From positions 124,001-188,000 of the forward strand of contig NZ_PYSV01000007.1 in assembly GCF_003028415.1 (NCBI RefSeq): a DNA stretch of 64,000 bases, in the 5' to 3' direction. The notes beneath the pieces are model-generated. The model had not been told where the DNA came from. It ran no database searches and was given only the letters and a program-made list of their open reading frames with translations. This DNA is from Deinococcus arcticus (GTDB lineage Bacteria; Deinococcota; Deinococci; Deinococcales; Deinococcaceae). Positions 29,391 through 38,888 of this stretch are shown here, piece after piece; within the stretch, counting starts at the first letter, position 1, and the number at the start of each line of letters is the position of its first letter. The position numbers were made by a program, and so were the translations under genes.

Positions 29391-30460
29391 CGGCGCCCTC
29401 TTCTCAATCCCTGGCTTCTCAATCCCTGGGCCGCGAACAGGCGGTGGCCGAAGGGCTGGCGCGCGAGGCCGGCGCCCTGCTGCGCACCCACCTGCGCGCG
29501 GGCTTCACGGTGGAACACAAGACGGGTCCCGACGACCCTGTGACGGCCGCCGACCGCGACGCCTCGGTCCTCATTCTGCGCGGACTGGCGCAGTCGTTTC
29601 CCGGCGACGGCCTGCTGTCCGAGGAGGCGGCCGACAGCCCCGCCCGGCTGGCGCACGAACGGGTGTGGATCGTGGACCCCATCGACGGCACCAAGGAATT
29701 TGCCTCTGGCAGCCCTGACTTCTGTGTGAGCATTGGTCTGGCGGTGGCCGGCGAACCGGTGCTGGGCGTGGTGTATGCCCCCGCCACCGATGAGCTGTTC
29801 AGCGGCGTGGTGGGCGAGGGGGGCGTGGCCCTGAACGGGGAAAGCGTGCCCCCGCCTTCCCCGGGCCCGGACTGGCACGTGGCCGTGTCTGACACGGAAT
29901 ATGGCCGCGAACTGCACGCCGTGCCGCTGCCCGGCATGGCGCCCAGCGGCAGCATCGCCCTGAAGCTGGCGCGCATCGCCGCCGGGCAGGCCGACGCCAC
30001 CTTTTCCATGTCGCCGCGCAGCGAGTGGGACCTGGCCGCCGGCCACGCCCTGCTGCGTGCCGCCGGGGGCGAGGTGCGCCGCCGCGACGGCCGCCCCATT
30101 CGCTACAACGGGCCACGCCCCCACATCGAGCAGGGCCTGATCGCCGGGCACCCGGCGGCGCTGGCGTGGCTGGAGGCGGCCCTGGCCGAGCACCGCGTGC
30201 CGCTGGCCCACCTGGGCCTGACCCCGGCCGACCCGGCGTGGACGGTGCTGCCCGCCGAGGATCAGGTGGCGCTGGCCGGTCACCCGGGCGTGAATGTGCG
30301 CCATGCAGGCGGGCAGACGCTGGCCCTGCTGGTGGTGGACCCCGCAACCGGGGCCACCCTGCGCGCCCAGGGGGACGCCTTTCACCTGGAGCGCCTGACC
30401 CGCGACGTGACCCGCGCCCTGGGCACCCTGGCCCAGGCGGCCGGTGACACTGGGGCATGA
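29387..30460 (+). CDS. CysQ/inositol-monophosphatase-family phosphatase with C-terminal extension
   Basis: A 357-residue Mg2+-dependent phosphatase. Metal ligands are in LLSEEAAD (Glu79/Glu80) and WIVDPIDGTKEF (Asp97, Asp100), and the closing motif SEWDLAAGHALL is near 211. KTGPDDPVTAADRDA resembles CysQ, which removes 3'-phosphoadenosine 5'-phosphate. Family members have about 260-270 residues; about 90 extra residues follow here (from roughly 265), with a GHPGVNVRH segment, of unknown function. The start at 29387 is set by TATCCT (29375-29380), six bases upstream, and overlaps the previous stop. Confidence 0.85.
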   Translation: MTAPSSQSLASQSLGREQAVAEGLAREAGALLRTHLRAGFTVEHKTGPDDPVTAADRDASVLILRGLAQSFPGDGLLSEEAADSPARLAHERVWIVDPIDGTKEFASGSPDFCVSIGLAVAGEPVLGVVYAPATDELFSGVVGEGGVALNGESVPPPSPGPDWHVAVSDTEYGRELHAVPLPGMAPSGSIALKLARIAAGQADATFSMSPRSEWDLAAGHALLRAAGGEVRRRDGRPIRYNGPRPHIEQGLIAGHPAALAWLEAALAEHRVPLAHLGLTPADPAWTVLPAEDQVALAGHPGVNVRHAGGQTLALLVVDPATGATLRAQGDAFHLERLTRDVTRALGTLAQAAGDTGA

Positions 30461-31032
30461 CCGCGCGGCCTTCTTCCGGGGCCCGGGTGACCCTGAAGCC
30501 GGTGCTGGAGTTCACGGCGGCCGAGTGGCGCACCCTGCACGCCTTTTTTCGCAGCCGAGAACTGGCCGACTGGAACGACGCCCGGCCCATCCGTCTGCCG
30601 GGCTGGCTGTTTCGCCGGGTCATGCAGGAAGAAGAGCGCACCGGCGAGCGCGCAGGGTTCGGCGTGCTGGACGAGCAGGGCCGCCTGATCGGCAGCGCCG
30701 AGCTGTACGACCTGCGCCCGCCACCTCCCCTGACGCCCACGGCCGCCACCCTGGGCGTGATGATCGGCCTGCCCGAGCTGTGGGGCCAGGGCTACGGGCG
30801 CGCGGCGGTGGGGGCGGTCCTGGCCTGGGCCTTTGGGGGCGACACACCGCTGTCGCGCGTGCGCCTGACCACCTTTGCCCACAACCGCCGCGCGCAGCGG
30901 GCCTTTGCCGCCTGCGGCTTTCAGGAGGTGGGCCGCACCGCCCGCGCCGGGCGCACCGACGTGCACATGGAACTCACGCGCGCGCAGTGGCTGGCTGCGC
31001 AGGAACCCCGGGCCCAAAACGCGGCAGAATAG
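30457..31032 (+). CDS. GNAT-family N-acetyltransferase
   Basis: A 191-residue RimJ/RimL-like acetyltransferase. LGVMIGLPELWGQGYGRAAVGAV (about 104-125) contains the acetyl-CoA loop (GQGYGRAA), and TFAHNRRAQRAFAACGFQEVG the conserved C-terminal strand and helix. It may acetylate protein N-termini, ribosomal proteins or small amines; the substrate cannot be told. It overlaps the CysQ-like gene by four bases (ATGA), so the two are coupled. Confidence 0.88.
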   Translation: MTARPSSGARVTLKPVLEFTAAEWRTLHAFFRSRELADWNDARPIRLPGWLFRRVMQEEERTGERAGFGVLDEQGRLIGSAELYDLRPPPPLTPTAATLGVMIGLPELWGQGYGRAAVGAVLAWAFGGDTPLSRVRLTTFAHNRRAQRAFAACGFQEVGRTARAGRTDVHMELTRAQWLAAQEPRAQNAAE

Positions 31033-31037
31033 ACCCC

Positions 31038-31961
31038 ATGCGCGTTCTTGTGCCCGATGCCCCGGAATTCCGTGCCCTGGCCGCCCACGACGAGGGCAGC
31101 GTGCCCGGCGTGGACTTCGCGTTTTACAGCCGCACCGAGGTGCCCCAGGGGCCTGCCGACGGCGCCGTGCTGTGGCTGGTGGGCCCGGACATCCGCCGGC
31201 AGTTGCTGGCCACCCCGGGGCTGCGCTGGGTGCTGACCCTGACGGCCGGTATTGAGCATGTGCAGGGCCAGTTGCCCGAGGGCGCCGCGCTGTACAACGC
31301 CAGCCGCCTGCACGACCGCGCCGTGGCCACGCATGTGCTGGCGGGCATGCTGGCGGCCTCGCGCGGGCTGCACCTGTTCCGGGACGCCCAGGCCCGGCGC
31401 CAGTGGGCCTCGCCCGCCCTGCCGGGCCCTGCCCCGCTGACCACGCTGGACGGGCAGCGGGTGGTGCTGTGGGGCCACGGCCATATTGGCCGCCAGCTGG
31501 AAGGGATGCTGAGCCCACTGGGCGCGCAGGTGAGTGGCATTCGCAGCGGCACCCCGGCCGGCGAGCGCCAGGAACTGCTGGCGGCGGCCGACTGGGTGGT
31601 GCTGCTCCTGCCGGGCACCGAACAGACGCGCGGCGCCGTGAATGCCCAGACCCTCTCGGGCCTGAAACCCGGCGCGTGGCTGTGCAACGTGGGCCGGGGC
31701 CCGCTGATCGTGACTGACGATCTGGTCCGGGCCCTGCAGGACGGCACGCTGGGCGGCGCCGTGCTGGACGTGACCGACCCCGAGCCCCTGCCGGCCGACC
31801 ACGTCCTGTGGACCCTGCCCAACGTCATCCTGACCCCGCACATCGCCAGCACCACCGCCGATCTGGTGGCGCGAGGCGCCGAGCTGACCCGTAACTTCCT
31901 GATTGACCTGCAGCAGGGCGGCGAGCCCGAGGGCCGGGTGGAGGTGGGGAGCCTGTACTGA
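31038..31961 (+). CDS. D-2-hydroxyacid dehydrogenase
   Basis: A 307-residue NAD(P)-dependent dehydrogenase of the D-isomer-specific 2-hydroxyacid family. The nucleotide loop is degenerate but readable (VVLWGHGHIGRQLEG, near 143). The catalytic Arg, Glu and His are in NVGRGPLIV, DVTDPEPLP and ILTPHIAST. Closest in style to the glyoxylate/hydroxypyruvate reductase branch. A CAGAAT hexamer lies seven bases before the ATG. It is separated from the GNAT gene by five bases and touches the next gene. Confidence 0.9.
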   Translation: MRVLVPDAPEFRALAAHDEGSVPGVDFAFYSRTEVPQGPADGAVLWLVGPDIRRQLLATPGLRWVLTLTAGIEHVQGQLPEGAALYNASRLHDRAVATHVLAGMLAASRGLHLFRDAQARRQWASPALPGPAPLTTLDGQRVVLWGHGHIGRQLEGMLSPLGAQVSGIRSGTPAGERQELLAAADWVVLLLPGTEQTRGAVNAQTLSGLKPGAWLCNVGRGPLIVTDDLVRALQDGTLGGAVLDVTDPEPLPADHVLWTLPNVILTPHIASTTADLVARGAELTRNFLIDLQQGGEPEGRVEVGSLY

Positions 31962-32500
31962 TGCGAACCGCTCCACGCCTCCTGCTCCCTCTCCTGCTCT
32001 GCCTGGGCTCCCTCACCGCCCTTCCCAGCCGGGCCACCTCCTCCTCCTTGCCGCAGGCCAGGGCCGCCGCGCTCGGCGTTCAGACAGGACAGACCTGGCG
32101 CGTCCAGTGGACGACCAGCAAAGCCAGCACGGTCACCGTCCGCGTCCCGCCCTTCACGACCGGGGACGACCGCATGCAATTTTTCGAGTGGAGCGCCACC
32201 CTGAAACAGAAGAACGCCGTGACCTTCAGGGGACGCACCGGAAGCGTGTTCTTCAGCACCCACACCGCAGGCCGCAGCGAGGACCTGCTGTACGACATCA
32301 ACACCTTGATCGTCACCTTCGTTCCCTTCAGCGGTGCCGAACCGTTCGCGTGTTTCTTGCGGGTGACGCAGAAGATCCTGCCTGGACAGACCCGCACCGG
32401 CGTGACCAGCGAGAACCGCCCGGAGCAGATCGCAACGGCCCAGCTGGAAGGCGAGCCCGGCCAGCTGAAGACCTGCAACGTCACGCGCCTGAAGGGATAA
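31961..32500 (+). CDS. Secreted hypothetical protein, 179 residues
   Basis: I do not recognise a family. A signal peptide of about 25 residues (LLLPLLLCLGSLTALPSRA) is followed by a beta-rich domain with two Cys (ACFLRV near 131 and KTCNV near 172) that could form a disulfide. Its ATG shares one base with the preceding TGA stop, so it is read from the dehydrogenase transcript. It is less GC-rich than its neighbours, and repeat copy B follows. Confidence 0.65.
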   Translation: MRTAPRLLLPLLLCLGSLTALPSRATSSSLPQARAAALGVQTGQTWRVQWTTSKASTVTVRVPPFTTGDDRMQFFEWSATLKQKNAVTFRGRTGSVFFSTHTAGRSEDLLYDINTLIVTFVPFSGAEPFACFLRVTQKILPGQTRTGVTSENRPEQIATAQLEGEPGQLKTCNVTRLKG

Positions 32501-32992
32501 GGATTCCAGCTGAACTGGAGCCACGGTGAATCCCGACCGGGTTCGTAGAGCTGCGCCAGCACAGGGAGAAGGAAAAAAGGTGACGGAGAGGGGTGGAAGC
32601 ACCGGAGCGGGGCAAAGGGGGCCGTCCGGAATCTGTCGGATGCGGATTCCGTCTATAACGCCCACATATCGAAAAAGAGCCACTGTACCGACGCCACGCC
32701 CGACAGCTCATGCTCCTCCTGCTCGCTTTGCGAAGCAGCGCTGTGAGTCCGCTGGGATTGAATCGCTTTTGTCAGCGACTCATACGGCTTCCGAAAAATT
32801 CCGTAATGTGTTCCGGAATTTTTTCGACCGAAGGGACTCGAAGAGCTGCGGAGCAGAGAAGGAACAAATGCGGATTTCCGGGAATTGGGCTGGAACAGCG
32901 CCGAAGGCGGGGAACATCCCCCTTCTTCCCGGATGGTACGGAAATGGACGGCAGTCCGTATCAATCCGAGTTCGTATGATCCGGACAGCCGA
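32501..32992. other. Intergenic region with repeat B
   Basis: This 490-base gap is clearly AT-richer than the flanking genes. It contains family 1 copy B (32779-32962). The left half (32501-32778) holds no reading frame or hairpin I can support. Confidence 0.6.
32779..32962 (-). repeat. Family 1 small non-coding repeat, copy B
   Basis: Read on the minus strand it begins GATACGGACTGCCGTCCATT and ends CGGAAGCCGTATGAG, matching copy C (42901-43042) at both ends and copy A in the right half. It carries two hairpins; the larger pairs GAAAAATTCCG with CGGAATTTTTC. In copy C the arms read GAACAATTCCGT and ACGGAATTGTTC, so the C-G pair of copy C is an A-T pair here, a compensating change. Copy B is about 40 bases longer than C in the middle. 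It ends 30 bases from the mnmA stop codon. Confidence 0.8.
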
Positions 32993-34171
<1,179 letters not shown>

Positions 34172-34394
34172 ACAGCCGGGCAGCTTAACAGAGCGGGCCC
34201 GCGCCGGCGGTGAGGCGCGCGGCAATTGAACCGCCGGAGCACACCGGGCTGGGCCATGGCGCCGCATAGGGAACTCAGGGGAGCCGACTCGCAGCGCTGC
34301 ACCGCAGAGCGAAGACGAGGGCATGCGGGACTACGGCGAGGGAACAGCACCCCCGCGCCCTTCTGACAAGCTTTGGCATCGCTGGCATCCCGTC

Positions 34395-36887
34395 TCAGGG
34401 TGTCTGTGGCGGCAGTGGTGCCGGGGTCAATTCCTGCACGTCGTCTATGCGCACCTCACGGGGGCGCCACTGCACGGCCAGATCCACTTCGCGCTGCTCG
34501 GCGCCGCGCAGGGTCACCTCCAGCGGGGCCGGCACGCCATGCCCGGCCAGCAGCGCCTGGGCCTGGGGTGCAAACTGCAGCGTGTACGTGCCGGGCCGCA
34601 GCCCCGGAAAGCTGAACGAGCCGTCGGGGTTGGGGGCCACGGTCAGGGGGGCCTGCCCCGGGGCGCTCAGCTGCACGTCCAGCCCACCCAGCGGAGGCAG
34701 GTCGGCACTCAGCAGCTCGCGGACCTCGGGGTTCTCCGGCAGCTGCAGCTGCACGCGGCCACTGAGGGTGGCGGTCTGCAGGCCGCGCACCTCCAGGCGC
34801 CGCGTTTCCTGGGGCCGCAGGTCCAGCAGCAGCGGCAGGGCAGGTTCCAGCTGGGTGCCTGGGGGCAGCGTGCCGCCCAGCAGGCTGAGGGTGACGCTCC
34901 CGGCGGGCAGCGCCTCAAACACGAACCGGCCCTCGGCGTCGGTTTCGGTGGCCAGGTCGCCTGCGCGCAGCAGCAGCCCCGCTGCCCCCGCGCCGCCGGG
35001 CAGCAGAATCCGGCCCTCCACACGCGCGAGGTCCGCACGGCGGTGGACCGGCACCTCCACAGCCAGAGTCACCGCCGCGCGCAGCTCGCCCCGCCACCGG
35101 GCGTCCTGGTGCGAGACCCTGGCGCTGAGGGCCGAAGTGGCGCCGCCCGCGCGCGCATGGGTGGCGTTCAATTCGGCGCTGAACTGCCCGGCGCGCAGGT
35201 TCGTGGTGTTCACGGCGGCGCTGTAGGTGGTCTGGGGGCTGGCCCGGTAATCGGCGCGCAGGCCCCCCGACAGCACGGTTTGCCCGCTGCGCAGGTCGTG
35301 GCTGAAGCCGGCGGTGGGCAGCAGCTGCAGGGTGTCCTGGCGGCGGGTGGCCCCCACCTGATAACTCAGCTGCGGGCCAGCGTCCACCGTGGGGGCGGTC
35401 CAGGTGACCTGATGGCGCAGGGGCGTGCTTCCCCAGGTGTGGTTCAGCGTACCTGCCACGCTCTGGGCGGCGGGGCTTAGCAGGGCGCTCACGCCGAGTT
35501 GCCCAAAGTGCCGCCGCACCGAGGCCGAGGCACTCAGGCGCGGGGTCAGCGGCCCGCTGCCCTGAAGGCCCAGTTGCACACCCAGCGTCAGGTCCGCCTG
35601 GGGCCGCAGGTTCAGGCCGGCGCTCAGTGTCTGGGTGGGGGCCGCCGCACCTTTCCACCCAGCCGTGGCCCCGGCATACTGCAGGCTCAGCTCGGCCCCG
35701 CCCATCTGGTAGAGGCCCTTCGCCTCGGCAGCGGCGCCGCCGGTGCTCAGGTTCAGGGCCAGGGCGCCGCTGGCCTGCACCCGCCCCGCGCCCAGTCCAC
35801 CCTGCACCTGACCGTACAGCCCAGCCTTCAGGTGGGGGCCGGTGCGGTCCAGTTCCAGGCCCAGCTGGCCCTGCGCGCCCTGGGCCAGCAGGCCGCCGCC
35901 CACACTGAATTGCCCCTGGCGCTGCCCGGCGTAGGCGCTGAAGGTGACTGGACCCAGGCGCCGCGTGCCCGCCGCGCCCAGCAGCGGCGCGGCCAGCAGC
36001 GGGTGCTGCTGGGGGCTCAGGTGCCCCGCGCTCCAGGCGGCGTCCGGGCGGGCGTAGGTGACCTGGAAGGCTGTGCGGCTGGCCGAGAGGTGCAGGGTGC
36101 CCGGGTCGCCCTGCACCGGCGCGCCCTGCCCGGTCAGGGTAAAGTCCACCTGACCCGGCGCAGCCGTGCCCCCCCCCACGGTCAGCTGCAGCGGAAAGAC
36201 GTGTGAAAGCTGGGCGGGCGCAGGGCGGCGCAGCACCCGGTCGGTGCTGGCCCGGCTGGTCGCGGCGGCCCCCTGGCCCTGAACCTTCAGGGTCACCTGC
36301 AGCGGCTGCGCCCGGCCCCCGGGCGGCACCTGCACCCGGGCCTGCACCTCGGCCGCCTCACCGGGAGCGAGCGGAAGGCGGGTGCGGCTGAGCTGCACCT
36401 GGGTCCCGTCGCCCTGGCCGGAAAGCTGCAGCTCCTGATCCACATTTCCAGTGTTCGTGACTCGCCACGTCACGCTGTATTGGGCGCTGGCGCTGGCGAC
36501 CGGAGCGTCCAGCACCTCTATCTCCAGGCGGGGGGCGGCGGGCACCTGCACCTGCACATTCACAGCCGATTCCGGGCTGGCCACGCGCAGGGTCAGGGCC
36601 CCGGCGTTCAGGCGGGCGGGCGGCAGAAGGGTCAGCAGTTCCAGGCGGCTTTCGCCGGGCGCCAGCTCATAGCTGGGGTCGCCCGCCAGCAGGGTCCAGC
36701 CGGGCGGCAACGCCAGGGTCAGGGTGCCGCGCTGGGGCTGCGCGGAAGGGTTCTGCAGCTCCACGGCAAAGGTCAGCGGCGTGCGTGCCTCGGCGCTCAG
36801 GGGGGTGGGCGAGGCCGTGACGGTCACGGCCTGCGCGCCCGCGCCCAGCAACAGACCCGTCAGCACCAGCGCGCCTCGCCGGTTCAT
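34395..36887 (-). CDS. Usher-like outer-membrane beta-barrel protein
   Basis: An 830-residue secreted protein. Signal peptide 1-20 (ending AQA). Two NEW3/Ig-like domains cover about 22-120 and 125-235. Residues about 240-615 consist of alternating short strands rich in Gly, Gln and Ala, typical of an outer-membrane barrel. Two CnaB/carboxypeptidase-regulatory-like domains follow (VEGRILLPGGAGAAGL near 645; GLDVQLSAPG near 745). Its ATG directly follows the stop of the chaperone-like gene. The size, architecture and operon suggest a fibre usher, but none of the standard FimD motifs was recognised. Function is inferred only. Confidence 0.6.
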   Translation of the reverse strand: MNRRGALVLTGLLLGAGAQAVTVTASPTPLSAEARTPLTFAVELQNPSAQPQRGTLTLALPPGWTLLAGDPSYELAPGESRLELLTLLPPARLNAGALTLRVASPESAVNVQVQVPAAPRLEIEVLDAPVASASAQYSVTWRVTNTGNVDQELQLSGQGDGTQVQLSRTRLPLAPGEAAEVQARVQVPPGGRAQPLQVTLKVQGQGAAATSRASTDRVLRRPAPAQLSHVFPLQLTVGGGTAAPGQVDFTLTGQGAPVQGDPGTLHLSASRTAFQVTYARPDAAWSAGHLSPQQHPLLAAPLLGAAGTRRLGPVTFSAYAGQRQGQFSVGGGLLAQGAQGQLGLELDRTGPHLKAGLYGQVQGGLGAGRVQASGALALNLSTGGAAAEAKGLYQMGGAELSLQYAGATAGWKGAAAPTQTLSAGLNLRPQADLTLGVQLGLQGSGPLTPRLSASASVRRHFGQLGVSALLSPAAQSVAGTLNHTWGSTPLRHQVTWTAPTVDAGPQLSYQVGATRRQDTLQLLPTAGFSHDLRSGQTVLSGGLRADYRASPQTTYSAAVNTTNLRAGQFSAELNATHARAGGATSALSARVSHQDARWRGELRAAVTLAVEVPVHRRADLARVEGRILLPGGAGAAGLLLRAGDLATETDAEGRFVFEALPAGSVTLSLLGGTLPPGTQLEPALPLLLDLRPQETRRLEVRGLQTATLSGRVQLQLPENPEVRELLSADLPPLGGLDVQLSAPGQAPLTVAPNPDGSFSFPGLRPGTYTLQFAPQAQALLAGHGVPAPLEVTLRGAEQREVDLAVQWRPREVRIDDVQELTPAPLPPQTP

Positions 36888-37670
36888 TCAGTCCACCGTG
36901 AAGGCGTAGCGCGCGCCGATCAGGTCTGCGCCCCGGTCATCGGCCAGCACCAGAATCTGGTATTTGCCGGCGGGCAGCCCGGTCAGGGCGTAGGTTTCCA
37001 GCACGCTCATACCGGGGTACACGCGGCGCGGGCGGCCGGCCAGTTTCTGCACCAGTTTGCCCCGGGCGTCGTAGATCTCGGCGCGGGTGGTGGGCACCGC
37101 CAGCCGGGTGCCTGTGTTGCCCAGGGTCACGCTCAGCTGCAGGCCACCTGTGCCCCGGCCCAGTTGCGGGTCCTGAAACTTCAGCCGCGCCTGTCCACCG
37201 GGCACCTGCACCACCACCTGCACGGCGTAGCGGGTGACCTGTTGCAGGCTCAGGCTGTTGGGCCGGGCCGGCGCCGCGCCCGTGCTGGCCGGCACCGGGG
37301 TCACGAAGATGACGCCCCAGTGGCTGCCGGCTGCCGCGTTCTGCGGCACCTGCACGCGGTAGGGCACCGTCAGTTTGCCCCGGGCCGGCACCGTGACCAG
37401 GGTGCTGGGGAATTTGATCCAGCTGGTGTTGCTGCGCTCCAGGGTGCCGGGTTTCAGATACGCCGTGCCCACCTTGGCGTCCGAACGCACGTCACCCAGC
37501 GACAGCTGGGTCTGAACGGGGGCGCTGCCCGGGTTGCTCAGGGTCACCGAGCCTTCCAGAACGGCGCTGCCCGCAGCGGCATGTTCCATCACCAGGGAGC
37601 TGGTCACCTGAACCTGGGCACGGGCCACGCCCAGGCTCAGGAAGGCGGCTATCACGGCAAGCTGTCTCAT
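36888..37670 (-). CDS. Periplasmic chaperone-like protein (DUF916-like)
   Basis: A 260-residue exported protein with a signal peptide (cleavage after ARA). Two Ig-like domains follow. The first carries the pattern SWIKFPSTLVTVPARGK and PQNAAAGSHWGVIFV, as in DUF916/WxL-interacting and pilus-chaperone-like proteins; the second runs from about 150 to 260. It lies between the secreted subunit and the usher-like gene, the order expected of a chaperone. GAGGT lies a few bases before the ATG. A hairpin (37690-37717) precedes it. The exact family needs a profile search. Confidence 0.65.
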   Translation of the reverse strand: MRQLAVIAAFLSLGVARAQVQVTSSLVMEHAAAGSAVLEGSVTLSNPGSAPVQTQLSLGDVRSDAKVGTAYLKPGTLERSNTSWIKFPSTLVTVPARGKLTVPYRVQVPQNAAAGSHWGVIFVTPVPASTGAAPARPNSLSLQQVTRYAVQVVVQVPGGQARLKFQDPQLGRGTGGLQLSVTLGNTGTRLAVPTTRAEIYDARGKLVQKLAGRPRRVYPGMSVLETYALTGLPAGKYQILVLADDRGADLIGARYAFTVD

Positions 37671-37689
37671 GGATGAACCTCAAGAAGAA

Positions 37690-37717
37690 GGGGAAAGGGC
37701 CCACAGACTCTTTCCCC
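37690..37717 (-). terminator. Hairpin between the subunit and chaperone genes
   Basis: On the minus strand GGGGAAAG (37717-37710) pairs with CTTTCCCC (37697-37690), followed by TTCTTCTT. It may stop part of the transcription so that the subunit is made in excess over the assembly proteins. Confidence 0.6.
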
Positions 37718-37738
37718 AAAGCTGGAGCTGAACCGGGT

Positions 37739-38266
37739 TTACAGGCCCGTGCCGATGGTGTAGGTCAGCGTGCCGGTGAAGTTCTCGAAGCCGCGCGTGG
37801 CGATCACCGAGTACGCCACCGACGCGTTGCCGCCCGTGGTGAACTGCGCAATCCCGGTGATCAGGTTCTTGGCGGCCAGATCGTTGCCTGTGAAGTTCAC
37901 GGTGGCGCCCGTGCCGCCGTTGCCCGCAGCGGCCGTGCCCACTGTGGGCGTCAGGCGGATGGTCAGGCCATCGGGGAGGGTGGTGGCGTTGGCGGCCAGC
38001 GCCAGCGACACCGTGATGGACCGGTCACCGTCGGCGGTGTTGTTCTGGGTTTCATAGGCCACGGTGGCGGTCCCGGCCGCCTGCGGGGTGGTGCCGAATT
38101 CGGCGTTCACGAAGTCCACCGAGAGGTTCCCGGTCACTGTCAGGGTGTCGGTGCCGCTGTTGGTGGCGGTCACGGTGGTCTGCTGCGTCGCTGCCGTCGC
38201 GGCAGCCAGCACAGGAGAGGTGGAGCACAGGGCCAGAGCCGCCAGAATCACGTTGATCTTTTTCAT
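37739..38266 (-). CDS. Secreted beta-rich fibre subunit candidate
   Basis: A 175-residue exported protein. Signal peptide 1-21 (ALCSTSPVLA). The mature part is rich in Thr, Gly, Ala and Val, with no Cys, and alternates strands (TVTATNSGTDTLTVTGN ... FTGTLTYTIGTGL). It ends in a hydrophobic strand motif, as in pilin or spore-coat-U/DUF4402-like subunits. GGGAGATC precedes the ATG; a hairpin-bounded gap of 68 bases separates it from the chaperone-like gene. I infer that it is the exported, polymerising partner of the next two genes. Confidence 0.62.
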   Translation of the reverse strand: MKKINVILAALALCSTSPVLAAATAATQQTTVTATNSGTDTLTVTGNLSVDFVNAEFGTTPQAAGTATVAYETQNNTADGDRSITVSLALAANATTLPDGLTIRLTPTVGTAAAGNGGTGATVNFTGNDLAAKNLITGIAQFTTGGNASVAYSVIATRGFENFTGTLTYTIGTGL

Positions 38267-38888
38267 GATGATCTCCCTTTCTTGCAGACAAGGTGTCCGT
38301 GATGGACGGAGGGTCCACCCAGAACGCGCCGAGTCGGTCGCACCACTTGCTCCCTCTGCCCGAGGTGCCCGGATTACAGGACAGAGATCAGCGCATCTCT
38401 TCGTTTGAGTCATCTCTGAACGAAGTGCCTGAAAGATGGCGTCTGGGCGCTCACAGCGCTCTGACATGAGACAGATTGGGTGAGGATGAAGTCGGCCTGG
38501 ACTGGCCAGAGCCCCGGGTGGGAGCACACCGGGGCAGGCCCCGCGCCCCGTTGAGCCGCTTTGCGGCCAGAACGCGCTCTGGGCGGACCAATCTTCACGG
38601 AAAGCTGGCGGTGGCAGGCGTCACACACTCCCATGGCGCTCCCCCTGAAGGTGCTGCATGAAGGTGCCCCGGGTCTGACAGGCGCTTTGTCAGGGCCCAG
38701 TCACCGCGGGCCTCTGGGCAGCGAAGAGCACCCTCTGCGTTGTGGCGGCACCCGGTGCGGGGGGCGTCTGACTGCGCGCCGCTGCCCTGATGCGGCGCAG
38801 GGCTCCAGAGGGCAGGAAGCTGGATCTGCCCCCCGGGCACGCGCAGGGAGACGGGAAAAACGGTGGCCTGGCCGCCACCGTTCACGGC
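38267..38888. other. Leader and intergenic region upstream of the fibre operon
   Basis: A 620-base gap. The part near the operon (38267-38470) has small inverted repeats: CTTCGTT and AACGAAG around 38399-38425, and AGAGAT with ATCTCT around 38384-38401. These may belong to a long 5' leader or operators. A possible -10 (TGTAAT) lies on the minus strand near 38375. I see no reading frame that can be supported in 38470-38850. The terminator of the desaturase gene is at its far end. Confidence 0.4.
38855..38882 (-). terminator. Intrinsic terminator of the fadR-desaturase operon
   Basis: On the minus strand AACGGTGGC (38882-38874) pairs with GCCACCGTT (38867-38859), followed by a T-run to 38856. 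It begins seven bases past the stop codon at 38889. Confidence 0.85.
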
